Below, piece after piece: positions 18,821 through 27,854 of a stretch of DNA of 64,000 bases. Source of the stretch: Chryseobacterium aahli (GTDB taxonomy: Bacteria; Bacteroidota; Bacteroidia; Flavobacteriales; Weeksellaceae); the NCBI RefSeq assembly GCF_022699665.1, contig NZ_JALDNB010000008.1, positions 186,001 through 250,000 on the forward strand, given 5' to 3'. The notes beneath the pieces were generated by a model. That model did not search any database, had not been told where the DNA came from, and saw nothing but the letters and a program-made list of their open reading frames with translations. Positions within the stretch are counted from its first letter, which is position 1. Every line of letters begins with the position of its first letter. A program made the translations under genes and the position numbers.

Positions 18821-20098
18821 ATGAAAAAAATATTGGCATTTTTAATGCTGATTGTTTCGCTGACAATATACGCTCAAAAAGGAATAGCCGATACTGCACA
18901 AATTATCATTCCCAATAGGTTCAACAATGCTGAAGCACAGTCAAAACCTTACGTGATTATGATTTCCGCAGACGGTTTCAGATCTGATTATGCTAAAAAA
19001 TACAATGCCCAAAATCTTTTAAAATATTCAGGTCAGGGAATTCAGGCTAAGGCGATGATTCCTAGTTATCCGAGCATCACTTTTCCGAATCACTGGAGTC
19101 TGATTACCGGATTATATCCTGCTCATCATGGCTTGGTTGATAATTTCTTTTACGACTACAAATTGCAGAAGAATTACGCCATGAACAAAAAAGAAATCGT
19201 GGAAGACGGAAGCTGGTACGGTGGAACTCCACTTTGGGCGTTGGCTGAAAAACAAGGAATGATCAGCGCATCCATGCAGTGGGTAGGTTCTGCTAGTGAA
19301 GCTGGTAGAAAAAGACCCACCTATTATTATCCCTATCACGAAAAATTTACACCTTTAGAAAAAGTAGATAAAGTCATCAATTGGTTGAAATTACCTGAAG
19401 ATAAAAGACCGCATTTTATTTCAATGTATTTTCCTGAAGTAGACGGAGCAGGACATCATTTTGGTCCGGAAGCGAATGAAACTAAAACTGCAGTTCAGTT
19501 GGTTGATGTTGCAATTGGAAATTTAGTGGAAAAAGTAAATCAATTGGGTTTAAAAAATGTCAATTTCATTTTCGTTTCAGATCATGGGATGATTCAGGTT
19601 GACGGTGGAAATCCTTTAGAAATTCCTGAGATGTTTTTTGATAAAAAAAGATTTGATTTTTACAATTCCCAGACTTTGTTTAGAGTGTATGTGAAAAATC
19701 CTACAAAAGTAAAAACTGTTTTTAAAGAATTGAAAACTAATAAAACAAATGACTATGAAGTTTATTTAGATAAAAAATTACCTAAATATCTTCATTTTGC
19801 CACGAGAGATGATCGATACAATAGGATAGGGCAGATTCTTCTGATTCCGAAAGCTCCAAAAGTATTTTTAGAAAAAGATCAGAAAACCTCTTTAGGAAAA
19901 CACGGCTATGATCCAAAATTGGTTCCCGAAATGAAAGCTACATTTTTTGCATGGGGATCTGAGTTTAAAAATAATTTAATCATCAATGAATTTTCTAATG
20001 TAAATGTTTATCCGTTGGTCGCTGAGATTTTAGATTTAAAATTGGAAAACAAAATCGATGGAAAGCTGAAAGTATTAAAAGTAACTTTAAAAAAATAA
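18821..20098 (+). CDS. Nucleotide pyrophosphatase/phosphodiesterase (NPP-type)
   Basis: A 425-residue exported enzyme of the alkaline phosphatase superfamily, NPP group. It has a signal peptide ending IYAQ, then the first metal site ISADGFRSDY, the nucleophile segment PSYPSITFPNHWSLITGLYP (nucleophile Thr/Ser in SITFPN), the metal ligands in PEVDGAGHHFGPE and SDHGM, and a distal His in GKHGYDP. Family members hydrolyse nucleotide pyrophosphates or phosphodiesters in the periplasm. The substrate cannot be told from sequence. Confidence 0.9.
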   Translation: MKKILAFLMLIVSLTIYAQKGIADTAQIIIPNRFNNAEAQSKPYVIMISADGFRSDYAKKYNAQNLLKYSGQGIQAKAMIPSYPSITFPNHWSLITGLYPAHHGLVDNFFYDYKLQKNYAMNKKEIVEDGSWYGGTPLWALAEKQGMISASMQWVGSASEAGRKRPTYYYPYHEKFTPLEKVDKVINWLKLPEDKRPHFISMYFPEVDGAGHHFGPEANETKTAVQLVDVAIGNLVEKVNQLGLKNVNFIFVSDHGMIQVDGGNPLEIPEMFFDKKRFDFYNSQTLFRVYVKNPTKVKTVFKELKTNKTNDYEVYLDKKLPKYLHFATRDDRYNRIGQILLIPKAPKVFLEKDQKTSLGKHGYDPKLVPEMKATFFAWGSEFKNNLIINEFSNVNVYPLVAEILDLKLENKIDGKLKVLKVTLKK

Positions 20099-20100
20099 AA

Positions 20101-20202
20101 GTCCCAACGGGACGATCTAACAAAGGATAGGATAAAATCCTATCAAATATATTACATTAAAAAAGCAGTATCGGCGGGCCTTTGGCCCGCCGATACTGCT
20201 TT
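20101..20202. repeat. Three consecutive palindromes (REP-like cluster)
   Basis: Three hairpins lie back to back between convergent genes. They are GTCCC-AAC-GGGAC (20101-20113); GATAGGAT with ATCCTATC (20126-20144); and a perfect 19-bp stem with a TTT loop (20162-20180 with 20184-20202) whose core CGGCGGGCC is very GC-rich for this genome. The last can terminate both converging genes. The first two look like dispersed palindromic repeats of the REP type, from general resemblance only. Confidence 0.6.
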
Positions 20203-20208
20203 CAAACA

Positions 20209-21093
20209 TCAATAATTAAATAGATCAGCAAACTCTTTTGCAAATTCCTCCAATTTAATCTCACCCTCAACATAAGAACCATGCTCTATAAAATCTTTCT
20301 GAACGACACCCGTTCTTATTCCCAATCCCATTTCCGTATACAATTCAGCCATTTCCTGTGGAACACCTGCCTGAATCATTCCGGTGAGAGATTCTTCATC
20401 TTTAAATTCGACCCACGGAAGTTCAGGTTTTCCGATTGCGCTACCAAAAGCTTTTGTTAAATCTGAAGCCGAGCGAACATCACTCACAATGTATCTCACA
20501 TTTTTTCCTTCAAAATTTTTAACTAATTCTTCAGCCGCAGCTTTGGCGATATCAGTAGGATGAACTAATGGAACTTGTGTGTTTTCAGGATAATTGGCTC
20601 CAATAATTCCCGCATTTTTAATCAAAGGAATATCATTGAAGAAATTAATGTAAAAATATCCTGCTCTTAAAAAGGTGACAGAAGTATTTTCTAAGTCATT
20701 GTAAAACTTTTCAATAAAATATAGTCCTTTAATTGGACCATTATCTACCGGAGATTCTACACCAATACTGCTCAACATAACAATTCTTTTTACGCCTGTC
20801 TGCTTTATTGCCTCAGCATAATTTCTTCCTGCACTGATTGTGTTTTCAATAATGTTAATTCCGCCCATATTTGGAGGAGTCATCAGAAATGCTGCATCTG
20901 CTCCTTCAAAAGTTTTAATTAAGAAATCTAAGTCAGTAATCGAACCGATCGCTGCTTTTGCTCCTAAAGATTCAATTTCGCTCTTCTTAGTTTCGTTACT
21001 GCTGACAACAGTGATTTCGTGACCTTCTGTAATTAATTGCTGAGCTAATGGTTTTGCGACGTTCCCTAGAGAACCTGTAATAATAATTTTCAT
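20209..21093 (-). CDS. NmrA-like NAD(P)-binding oxidoreductase (SDR family)
   Basis: A 294-residue atypical short-chain dehydrogenase read from the ATG at 21093. The Rossmann motif ITGSLGNVAKPLAQQL is at the N-terminus, followed by DAAFLMTPPNMGG, a central VKRIVMLSSIGVES strand and a C-terminal substrate lobe. It resembles QorB/NmrA-type quinone or redox-sensing oxidoreductases. It is divergent from an HxlR regulator with overlapping promoters, a common arrangement where the regulator senses electrophiles or quinones. The reading frame continues upstream of 21093, but that part is antisense to the regulator and is not used. Confidence 0.88.
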   Translation of the reverse strand: MKIIITGSLGNVAKPLAQQLITEGHEITVVSSNETKKSEIESLGAKAAIGSITDLDFLIKTFEGADAAFLMTPPNMGGINIIENTISAGRNYAEAIKQTGVKRIVMLSSIGVESPVDNGPIKGLYFIEKFYNDLENTSVTFLRAGYFYINFFNDIPLIKNAGIIGANYPENTQVPLVHPTDIAKAAAEELVKNFEGKNVRYIVSDVRSASDLTKAFGSAIGKPELPWVEFKDEESLTGMIQAGVPQEMAELYTEMGLGIRTGVVQKDFIEHGSYVEGEIKLEEFAKEFADLFNY

Positions 21094-21116
21094 AAGTAAA
21101 TATTTATTTTTTGTTA

Positions 21117-21167
21117 TTGTTATTTCTGAGAACAAAGGTATATTTGTACTTACTTTTATACAAGTAC
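21117..21167. promoter_or_regulatory. Overlapping divergent promoters with operator
   Basis: Plus strand: TTG 21117-21119, 19-nt spacer, TATATTTG 21139-21146, for the HxlR gene. Minus strand: TACCTTTG at 21140-21133 with TTG about 20 nt upstream, for the NmrA gene. The two -7 boxes share bases. A palindrome GTACTT-N10-AAGTAC (21146-21167), also a direct repeat of GTACTTAC, overlaps them and is a likely HxlR operator. Confidence 0.65.
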
Positions 21168-21186
21168 TTACCCTAAAGTATGTAAT

Positions 21187-21549
21187 ATGACAGCCATTAA
21201 AGAAAGTTCTACCATTCAACAGAATAAAAAATATGCACTTGATCTTTGTCCAGTCACCTACGTGATGGAAAAAATAGGTGGATTCTGGAAACCCATTATT
21301 TTGTATCATCTTTCCAACGGAGATAAAAGGTACAGTGAACTGAAACGAGCCATTCCTGCAGTAACAGAAAAAATGCTGATTCAACATTTAAAGCAATTGG
21401 AAAACGATGGATTGGTAATAAGAATTGCTAAACCCATTGTTCCGCCTCACGTTACTTACAATTTGAGCGAATCTGGTAAAGGGTTGATACCTGTCATTCA
21501 TTCGATGGCAGAATGGGCATTCAAAGAAATGGAGAGAGATAAATTATAA
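21187..21549 (+). CDS. HxlR family transcriptional regulator
   Basis: A 120-residue winged-helix regulator of the HxlR (DUF24) family. The pattern is CPVTYVMEKIGGFWKPIILYHL, GDKRYSELKRAIPAVTEKML and HLKQLENDGLVIR, with a wing and a C-terminal dimer helix. A Cys at the start of the domain is at the position used for thiol sensing in YodB/HypR-type members. It is divergent from the NmrA-like gene and probably represses both. Confidence 0.93.
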   Translation: MTAIKESSTIQQNKKYALDLCPVTYVMEKIGGFWKPIILYHLSNGDKRYSELKRAIPAVTEKMLIQHLKQLENDGLVIRIAKPIVPPHVTYNLSESGKGLIPVIHSMAEWAFKEMERDKL

Positions 21550-21560
21550 GAATTACAATT

Positions 21561-21606
21561 CCCCTTCTCTGAAGGGGTGGATTTTTGCAAAAGCAAAAAG
21601 ACGGGG
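21561..21606. repeat. Intergenic double-hairpin repeat
   Basis: CCCCTTC-TCT-GAAGGGG (21561-21577) is followed by TTTTTGC-N4-GCAAAAA (21582-21599) and GACGGGGT. This resembles a dispersed flavobacterial intergenic repeat. The short ORF across 21585-21770 has no coding signs. The remainder of the 21550-21801 gap holds only the terminator below. Confidence 0.5.
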
Positions 21607-21751
21607 TAATTAAAAATACATTCTGGAAATCACTTCAATTAATCAATGTATCTCATATAATCATCAATAGGAATGGACTTCAGACCATTTTTAAATGTAA
21701 GTCAATCAATTTACGTTTTAGCCAAAACCTAAAAATACTTTTCTTCAAAAA

Positions 21752-21778
21752 AAGACTCTCCAAAAAATGAAGAGTCTT
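21752..21778 (-). terminator. Terminator of alcohol dehydrogenase gene
   Basis: AAGACTCT pairs with AGAGTCTT across an 11-nt loop. On the minus strand it is followed by a T-run, so it serves the minus-strand gene at 21802. Confidence 0.8.
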
Positions 21779-21801
21779 AGTTTATAAATAAGAATTGAAA
21801 A

Positions 21802-22854
21802 TTACAGAGACTGCATATCAATCACAAAACGATACCTCACGTCGCTTTTCAGCATTCTTTCGTAAGCTTCGTTGATTTCCTGCATTTTGATGATTTCAAT
21901 TTCAGAAACGATGTTGTGTTCTCCACAGAAATCAAGCATCTCTTGAGTTTCAGCAATACCACCGATGACAGATCCTGCAACAGATTTTCTTCCCATAATC
22001 ATCGGAACTGTATTGATAATATTTTCCAGACCACCTAAATATCCGACCAAAACATGAGTGCCGTTAATATTTAATGTCGAAATGTAAGGATTCACATCAT
22101 GATCATAAGGGACAGTATCGATGATCACATCAAATTTTCCTGCTACAGCTTTCATCTGCTCTTTATCTGTAGAAATGACAACGTGATCTGCACCCAACTG
22201 TTTTGCATCCTCAGATTTTCCCGGAGTTCTTGAAAATAAAGTAACTTCAGCACCCAAACCTTTTGCAAGCTTAATTGCCATGTGTCCCAAACCGCCTAAA
22301 CCTACAACCGCAACTTTAGAATTTGGACCCACGTTCCAATGTTTCAAAGGTGACCAGGTTGTAATTCCGGCGCAAAGAAGTGGTGCAACGGCAGCTAAAT
22401 CTAAGTTTTCTGGAATTCTTAACACGTGATCAGCATCTACAACGACTTTTTGAGAATATCCACCGAAAGTATGACCTCCCAAATGCTCATCTTTACCGTT
22501 ATAAGTTCCTACAAAGCCGGTTTGGCAGTATTGTTCAAGATCTTGTTTGCAGCTTTCACATGTTCCGCAAGAATCTACGATACAACCAACTCCTGCTAAA
22601 TCTCCAACTTTGAATTTAGAAACTTCACTTCCTACTTTTGTAATTCTCCCAACAATCTCATGTCCGGGAACGGCAGGATATTTTGTTCCGCCCCAATCGT
22701 TTCTTGCCGTGTGAAGATCTGAGTGACAAACACCACAAAACAGAATCTCTATTTCTACGTCTTTTGGTGTGGCTTCTCTTCTTTCAATATTCATTTCTTT
22801 AAGGTCGGCTTCCTTAGATTCCGTACCGTAAGCTTTTACTGAGTATGTGTTCAT
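21802..22854 (-). CDS. Zinc-dependent alcohol dehydrogenase (CAD/YahK-like)
   Basis: A 350-residue medium-chain dehydrogenase. Catalytic zinc ligands are Cys43 (GVCHSD) and His65-Glu66 (GHE). The structural zinc is held by Cys96, Cys99, Cys102 and Cys110. The nucleotide-binding motif GLGGLGHMAIKLAKGLGAEV follows. The arrangement is that of the cinnamyl-alcohol/YahK group, which reduces a broad range of aldehydes with NADPH. It is monocistronic with its own terminator. Confidence 0.95.
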   Translation of the reverse strand: MNTYSVKAYGTESKEADLKEMNIERREATPKDVEIEILFCGVCHSDLHTARNDWGGTKYPAVPGHEIVGRITKVGSEVSKFKVGDLAGVGCIVDSCGTCESCKQDLEQYCQTGFVGTYNGKDEHLGGHTFGGYSQKVVVDADHVLRIPENLDLAAVAPLLCAGITTWSPLKHWNVGPNSKVAVVGLGGLGHMAIKLAKGLGAEVTLFSRTPGKSEDAKQLGADHVVISTDKEQMKAVAGKFDVIIDTVPYDHDVNPYISTLNINGTHVLVGYLGGLENIINTVPMIMGRKSVAGSVIGGIAETQEMLDFCGEHNIVSEIEIIKMQEINEAYERMLKSDVRYRFVIDMQSL

Positions 22855-23079
22855 TTTTTAATTTTAAGTTATTCTTCTTTATGCAAAAATCGGGACTTTT
22901 TAAGAAATATCACTTATATATATTACTGAATCAGATACCATTTTTACTGATGCTGATCTTTTTTATTTAAAGTAAATTTTACAATGATTCGTTTTTATAA
23001 AAACAAGGTTAAAATATAATTAAAAAGGTTGCTTTTTTAGTTAAACAATCATATTTTTAAATATAAATTCATTGTACTA

Positions 23080-24402
23080 ATGAAATCTCAGCAGAATATT
23101 GAAACGCATACTTTTCATACACCATTTGGAGAAATTTTAGCCTTGAAACAGGACGGAATCATTAAAGCCAAAAACATCCGTTATGCTTATTCTGAAAGGT
23201 TTAAAAAACCAATTGCAGCAGAGCCATCAGATTCTGAAATTCTTTTTCCTGAAAAAACTCCTGTTTGTCCGCAAAACATCAGTCCGCTTTTAGAGAAAAT
23301 GATTGGCAAAACCAATTTGGATGATTTTGAAGTGGATGAGTCGCCACAATTTATCTCGGTTTTACGTCCTGAAAATTTTAATGAAAAATTGCCAGTTATC
23401 GTATGGATTCACGGTGGTTCTTACGAAATTGGCTGTGGAGATATAGCGACCGCAGATCCTACAGATTGGGTGAAAGAACAAAATTTAATTGTTGTCACCG
23501 TTTCATATCGCTTAGGAATCTTTGGATTTTTAGGTGGAACAAAAGAAAGACCAGCTAATTTAGGATTGTTCGATATCATCGAAGGTTTGAAATGGATTAA
23601 AATAAACATCCCGAGTTTTGGTGGTGATGCAGAAAATATTACACTTTTCGGACAGTCTTCCGGAGGTGATGCAATTGCTCATCTTATGGCATCTGAAGGA
23701 ATTGGAAATTTATTTAAAAGAGTCATTATTCACAGTGCGCCTTTAGGTTTGAGGCAAAATAGAAGTAAAATGTCTGCAGAATTTTTAGATAATACTAAAA
23801 GTTTCGATGAAAAATCAGATGTTTTAGAGATCATAGAAAACTACAAAAATAATCTCCCGTCGTTTATAAAATATGGTTTGAAAGCTGCAATGCCATTTGG
23901 AACTCAGTATGGTTTTCCACCTTTGTGTAATGAAAGTGAAGTCGAAGAAAAATGGAAACAAAATGCTAAAAATATCGATGTTTTAATTGGCTTAAATGAT
24001 GAAGAAACTTCGTTTTACCTAAAAGCTTCAGACAGTTTAAATAAATATCTCCCCAAAAGAATCATCAATAAAGCAATCCGGACGACCACAGAAATCATCT
24101 ACGGAAAACCGGCAAATGATTTTGTTGAAAATTACGCTGAAGCCGGAGGAAATGTATATTTATTCCGCATTCATCCACGCCTGACCGAAAATTATTTTAT
24201 GGGAGCACACGCCGTTGATCTTCCCTTCGTTTTCGGAAATGAATCTGCCTGGAAAAACGCAGGAATTTTAAAAAATATTCCTTGGAAATATATTGATGAA
24301 AACGGTAAAAAATTAAGAAAACTTTGGGCAGAGTTTGCCCAAAGCGGTAGGATATCTAATAATTCTGAAAGACCTGAGATTTTAGTTCTCCGAAAGATTT
24401 AG
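23080..24402 (+). CDS. Type B carboxylesterase/lipase family protein
   Basis: A 440-residue alpha/beta hydrolase of the carboxylesterase type B family. It has the oxyanion-hole segment WIHGGSYEIG, the nucleophile elbow FGQSSGGD (Ser193), NLGLFDIIEGLKWIKINIPSFGGD before it, and the catalytic His in GAHAVDLPFVFGN. There is no signal peptide, so it is likely cytoplasmic. It is shorter than usual (about 500 residues), mostly in the C-terminal part. The 225 bp in front hold no convincing promoter. Confidence 0.9.
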   Translation: MKSQQNIETHTFHTPFGEILALKQDGIIKAKNIRYAYSERFKKPIAAEPSDSEILFPEKTPVCPQNISPLLEKMIGKTNLDDFEVDESPQFISVLRPENFNEKLPVIVWIHGGSYEIGCGDIATADPTDWVKEQNLIVVTVSYRLGIFGFLGGTKERPANLGLFDIIEGLKWIKINIPSFGGDAENITLFGQSSGGDAIAHLMASEGIGNLFKRVIIHSAPLGLRQNRSKMSAEFLDNTKSFDEKSDVLEIIENYKNNLPSFIKYGLKAAMPFGTQYGFPPLCNESEVEEKWKQNAKNIDVLIGLNDEETSFYLKASDSLNKYLPKRIINKAIRTTTEIIYGKPANDFVENYAEAGGNVYLFRIHPRLTENYFMGAHAVDLPFVFGNESAWKNAGILKNIPWKYIDENGKKLRKLWAEFAQSGRISNNSERPEILVLRKI

Positions 24403-24500
24403 TTTAATATCAAACGCAAATAATACGAATGTTTTTCACAAATAGCACAAAATAAATTTATGAAATTCGTGCAAAAATCTGTGTCATTTGTGTTTAAAAT

Positions 24501-25973
24501 CTATTCTGGAATCCAGACACTCACATTTCCGGCAGGTACAGGGAAATTCCCCCAACCGTTTTCATCAATAGTTACCTTATCTTCAAATCTTCCAAGAAAA
24601 TCATAAAAAGTTTTACCGATATATTTTTTACCCATTTCCATTGGCTTTTCGTAAGCGTCTTTATTGCTCAACACAACAGCGCAACCTTGATGTTCATCAT
24701 CGCCTTCACGAGTCCAGCCTAGACAATTGGCGTCTTCAAAATAGTCTCTCTGAATTCCGTAGGCATTTTCTTTTCTGGCTTTCAAAAGCTCTTCGATACC
24801 GTCTACTTTATCTAAAAATATTTCCTGCTCGTTTCCTTCACGGTCATTATCTTTATAGCTTGCGCTATACAAATCCGGATAAAACACACATGGATATCCA
24901 TTTTCTCTAAGCAAAATCAGGGCATAAGCCAAAGGTTTAAACCAGGTTTCAACAGGTGCTTCCAAATCCTGTAAAGGTTGAGTGTCATGATTATCTACAA
25001 TGCTTACAGAATGCAAAGGGTCTGATGCCGTTAGTGTCTCATCAAAAATTCTTCGCAAATCATAAGAACCGCCTTCGTTGGATGCTGTATGGAAATTATT
25101 GTGAAGCGAGCTGTCAAACAGACTCATGCAGCCTTCAGTTGCTTCAATATATTTTTGGAGTAAATTCAGTTGTCCGGGAGCCCAGTATTCTCCGACCGCA
25201 AAAATGTTTTTACCGGAGTTTGTGCGCAACATCGTCAACCATTCTTTATAAAAATCAAAAGAAATATGTTTTAAGGCATCTAATCTTACACCGTCAAAAT
25301 CGGTTTGGTCAAAATACCATTTTGCCCAAGTATTCAGCTCTTCTCGTACGTGAGGATTTCTGTGTTCAACATCGTTAAACATTAGATAATCATAGTTTCC
25401 TTTTTCATCATCGATCATTTCTTCCCAGTCATTTCCGTATTCAGACTGTATTTTGTAGATGTGAGAATCTTTTCCTTCAGCATAATCTACGCCGCTGAAA
25501 CAGGTGAAATTCCACTCAAATTCCGAATATTTTTTGCCTCTTCCGGGAAAAGTAAATTTTGTGTACGACTGAATATCTGAAAACTCTGAAATGATTTTTT
25601 CACGATTATTTTCGTCTACTTTTGCTGCTTTAAAGGTTTCAAGCTCGTCACCGCCGGCTTTGTGACCTAAAACAATGTCAACGATGACTTGTATGTTTTC
25701 TTTTTTTAATGCCTTAATTGAGTTGATGTAATCCTGTTTGGTTCCGTATTTTGTAGGGATGCTGTTTTTTTGGTCAAATTCACCCAGATCATAAAGATCA
25801 TACGCATCATATCCTACAGAATATCCTCCGTTTGTACCTTTATAAGCTGGTGGAAACCATACTGAAGTGATGCCTAATTCTGATAAATGTTTTGCCTCTT
25901 TTTCGGCATGTTTCCATAGCACCCCGTCTCCGTTACTGTACCAGTGGAAAAATTGAATCATTGTCTGGTTCAT
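24501..25973 (-). CDS. amyA: Cytoplasmic alpha-amylase (GH13)
   Basis: A 490-residue alpha-amylase very like E. coli AmyA in its first half (FHWYSNGDG, PPAYKGTNGGYSVGYDAYDLYDLGEFDQK, PTKYGTK). Catalytic residues are Asp232 in DGVRLDALKH, Glu262 in GEYW and Asp330 in VDNHDTQ. There is no signal peptide, so it acts on internal alpha-glucans or imported maltodextrins. It is monocistronic. The symbol is by analogy with E. coli. Confidence 0.93.
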   Translation of the reverse strand: MNQTMIQFFHWYSNGDGVLWKHAEKEAKHLSELGITSVWFPPAYKGTNGGYSVGYDAYDLYDLGEFDQKNSIPTKYGTKQDYINSIKALKKENIQVIVDIVLGHKAGGDELETFKAAKVDENNREKIISEFSDIQSYTKFTFPGRGKKYSEFEWNFTCFSGVDYAEGKDSHIYKIQSEYGNDWEEMIDDEKGNYDYLMFNDVEHRNPHVREELNTWAKWYFDQTDFDGVRLDALKHISFDFYKEWLTMLRTNSGKNIFAVGEYWAPGQLNLLQKYIEATEGCMSLFDSSLHNNFHTASNEGGSYDLRRIFDETLTASDPLHSVSIVDNHDTQPLQDLEAPVETWFKPLAYALILLRENGYPCVFYPDLYSASYKDNDREGNEQEIFLDKVDGIEELLKARKENAYGIQRDYFEDANCLGWTREGDDEHQGCAVVLSNKDAYEKPMEMGKKYIGKTFYDFLGRFEDKVTIDENGWGNFPVPAGNVSVWIPE

Positions 25974-26015
25974 AGTTTATTGTATTTGGTAGTATCAATT
26001 TAATGAAAATTATTG

Positions 26016-27110
26016 CTAATCTTCGAATTCCTCAAAACGAATTTTAAGCTGAACAGAAATCTGCTTTTTTTCTTCGGTATTGAGATGAGATAACGACAGA
26101 CCCAATAATCGTACCGCTTTATCATAAGGACGGAGCTCCCAAAGTTTTTTTGAAGTTTTAAAGTATTGCTCAGGAGAGCTGAAATATTCTTCTTTTGTGA
26201 TGCTTCTTGTGAATAGTGAGAAATCTTTATATTTTATTTTTAAGGTCAAAGATCTCCCCATGATATTGTTTTTCGTCAATCTCTGATGAAGTTCTTCGCT
26301 CAGACTTTCAAGTTTTTCGTCAATCTGCTGTTCATCAGAAAGGTCTTCAAAAAACGTTCTTTCCACGGCAACGCTCTTCTGAATTCTGTGAGGTTTCACT
26401 TCAGAATGATGGATGCCACGTACAACATCATAATAATATTTTCCCGACTTACCGAAAAGTCTCGTTAAATCTTCCAGCGATCTTTTCTTTAAATCTTTGC
26501 CTTTGTAAATTGCGAGACTAAACATTTTGTTGGCAGTAACTTTTCCTACACCATAAAATTTTTCGACAGGAAGTTCTTCCAAGAATTTTTCTATTTTTTC
26601 GGGATGAATTGTTTTTTGTCCATTGGGTTTATTGATGTCGGATGCGACTTTAGCTAAAAATTTATTAACGGAAATTCCTGCAGAGGCTGTCAAACCTGTT
26701 TTTTCAAAAATCTTCTCACGGATTTCTTTGGCAATCTGGTTGGCAGATTCTATTCCTTTTTTGTTTTCGGTGACATCGAGATAGGCTTCATCTAAAGAAA
26801 GCGGTTCTACCAAATCAGTATATTCATGAAAAATCTCACGAATCATTCGTGAAATCTCTTTATACCTCGGGAATCTTGGCGGAACAAAGATAAGATGCGG
26901 ACATTTTTCTTTTGCCGTTTTACTGGTCATCGCAGAACGCACACCATATTTTCTCGCTTCATAACTTGCCGCAGAAACGACACCTCGATGACCGCCACCA
27001 ACTGCAATGGCTTTTCCGCGAAGTGCAGGATTGTCATGCTGCTCCACAGAAGCATAGAATGCATCCATATCGACATGAATTATTTTGCGTTGGGGAAAAG
27101 GAAAATCCAT
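26016..27110 (-). CDS. dinB: DNA polymerase IV (Y-family)
   Basis: A translesion DNA polymerase, about 364 residues. Catalytic metal ligands are in IIHVDMDAFYASVEQ and SLDEAYLDV; steric motifs include SAASYEARKYGVRSAM; the little-finger domain begins near SVAVERTFFEDL. The ATG at 27110 gives the usual short leader before the catalytic strand. An ATG seven codons upstream (27131) is also possible. A minus-strand TATCTTTG at 27122-27115 would suit an almost leaderless transcript. No beta-clamp motif was confirmed. Confidence 0.95.
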   Translation of the reverse strand: MDFPFPQRKIIHVDMDAFYASVEQHDNPALRGKAIAVGGGHRGVVSAASYEARKYGVRSAMTSKTAKEKCPHLIFVPPRFPRYKEISRMIREIFHEYTDLVEPLSLDEAYLDVTENKKGIESANQIAKEIREKIFEKTGLTASAGISVNKFLAKVASDINKPNGQKTIHPEKIEKFLEELPVEKFYGVGKVTANKMFSLAIYKGKDLKKRSLEDLTRLFGKSGKYYYDVVRGIHHSEVKPHRIQKSVAVERTFFEDLSDEQQIDEKLESLSEELHQRLTKNNIMGRSLTLKIKYKDFSLFTRSITKEEYFSSPEQYFKTSKKLWELRPYDKAVRLLGLSLSHLNTEEKKQISVQLKIRFEEFED

Positions 27111-27196
27111 ATCACAAAGATATGGATTCATTTATTTCTGTTTAAAGTTTAATATTTAAGCTGTATAGTTTTTTAGGCTAAACCTTAATTTCGACC

Positions 27197-27712
27197 TTAC
27201 TTTAAAAGTTTGTCAATCGTAGTCTGAATTTCAGGATCTTCTGGAGAAATGGCGTAGTATTTTGCAATCTCAGATTTTTGATCAATGACCATGTATCTCG
27301 GAATCCAGTTGAGGTCAACGTAATTATTAAAATCATTTTTCCAGCCTACAGAAAACCAATAGTTTTCTTTTTCTTTCATATTAAATCTTTCAAGACTGCT
27401 GTCGAATTTTTCTTTTGATCTTTCTAATGAAAAGAATACGAAATCGATGTTCGGATTATTTCTTTCCAATTCTTCGGCTTTTGGTAAAGCGATAAGACAA
27501 TCTCTGCACCAGCCGGCCCAAAAATCGATGACCAAAACTTTTCCTTTGTGCTGATTTAATATTTCCTGAACGGTAATTTTGTTTCCGTTCTCATCTTCTA
27601 ATTTTTGTTTTAATGCTTCTTTTGAAAATTGAGTTTTTGAAATTTCGGGAGTTTTTTGTGAACATCCAAAAGTAAAAATACTCAACATCAAAAATGTCAT
27701 GATCTGCTTCAT
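27197..27712 (-). CDS. TlpA-like thioredoxin-fold lipoprotein
   Basis: A 171-residue lipoprotein (lipobox at Cys17, FTFGC) with a thioredoxin fold: GKVLVIDFWAGWCRDC (active-site Cys69 and Cys72), LPKAEEL, then the WIPRYMVID cis-proline strand. The CRDC dipeptide differs from the common CxPC of TlpA/ResA, so the redox potential may differ. It probably reduces or resolves disulfides in the periplasm. Confidence 0.88.
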   Translation of the reverse strand: MKQIMTFLMLSIFTFGCSQKTPEISKTQFSKEALKQKLEDENGNKITVQEILNQHKGKVLVIDFWAGWCRDCLIALPKAEELERNNPNIDFVFFSLERSKEKFDSSLERFNMKEKENYWFSVGWKNDFNNYVDLNWIPRYMVIDQKSEIAKYYAISPEDPEIQTTIDKLLK

Positions 27713-27815
27713 TCTATTTTTTTTACAAATCTAAACATTGAAACGTAATTTTAGTGTGAAATTGTATGATTTAACAGAAATTTGAGAAATCGAGAAATTC
27801 TATTTTCAACAAAAC

Positions 27816-27843
27816 AAAATCCGCAACGGTTGCTGCGGATTTT
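27816..27843 (-). terminator. Terminator of lpxK
   Basis: AAAATCCGCA and TGCGGATTTT form a 10-bp stem with an 8-nt loop. On the minus strand T-rich sequence follows. It lies 11 bp after the lpxK stop. Confidence 0.8.
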
Positions 27844-27854
27844 AGAATTTAGTT

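Noticed and set aside
21585..21770. 61-codon ORF after the HxlR gene
   Set aside because: It begins inside a double-hairpin repeat, has low-complexity composition and runs into the opposite-strand terminator.
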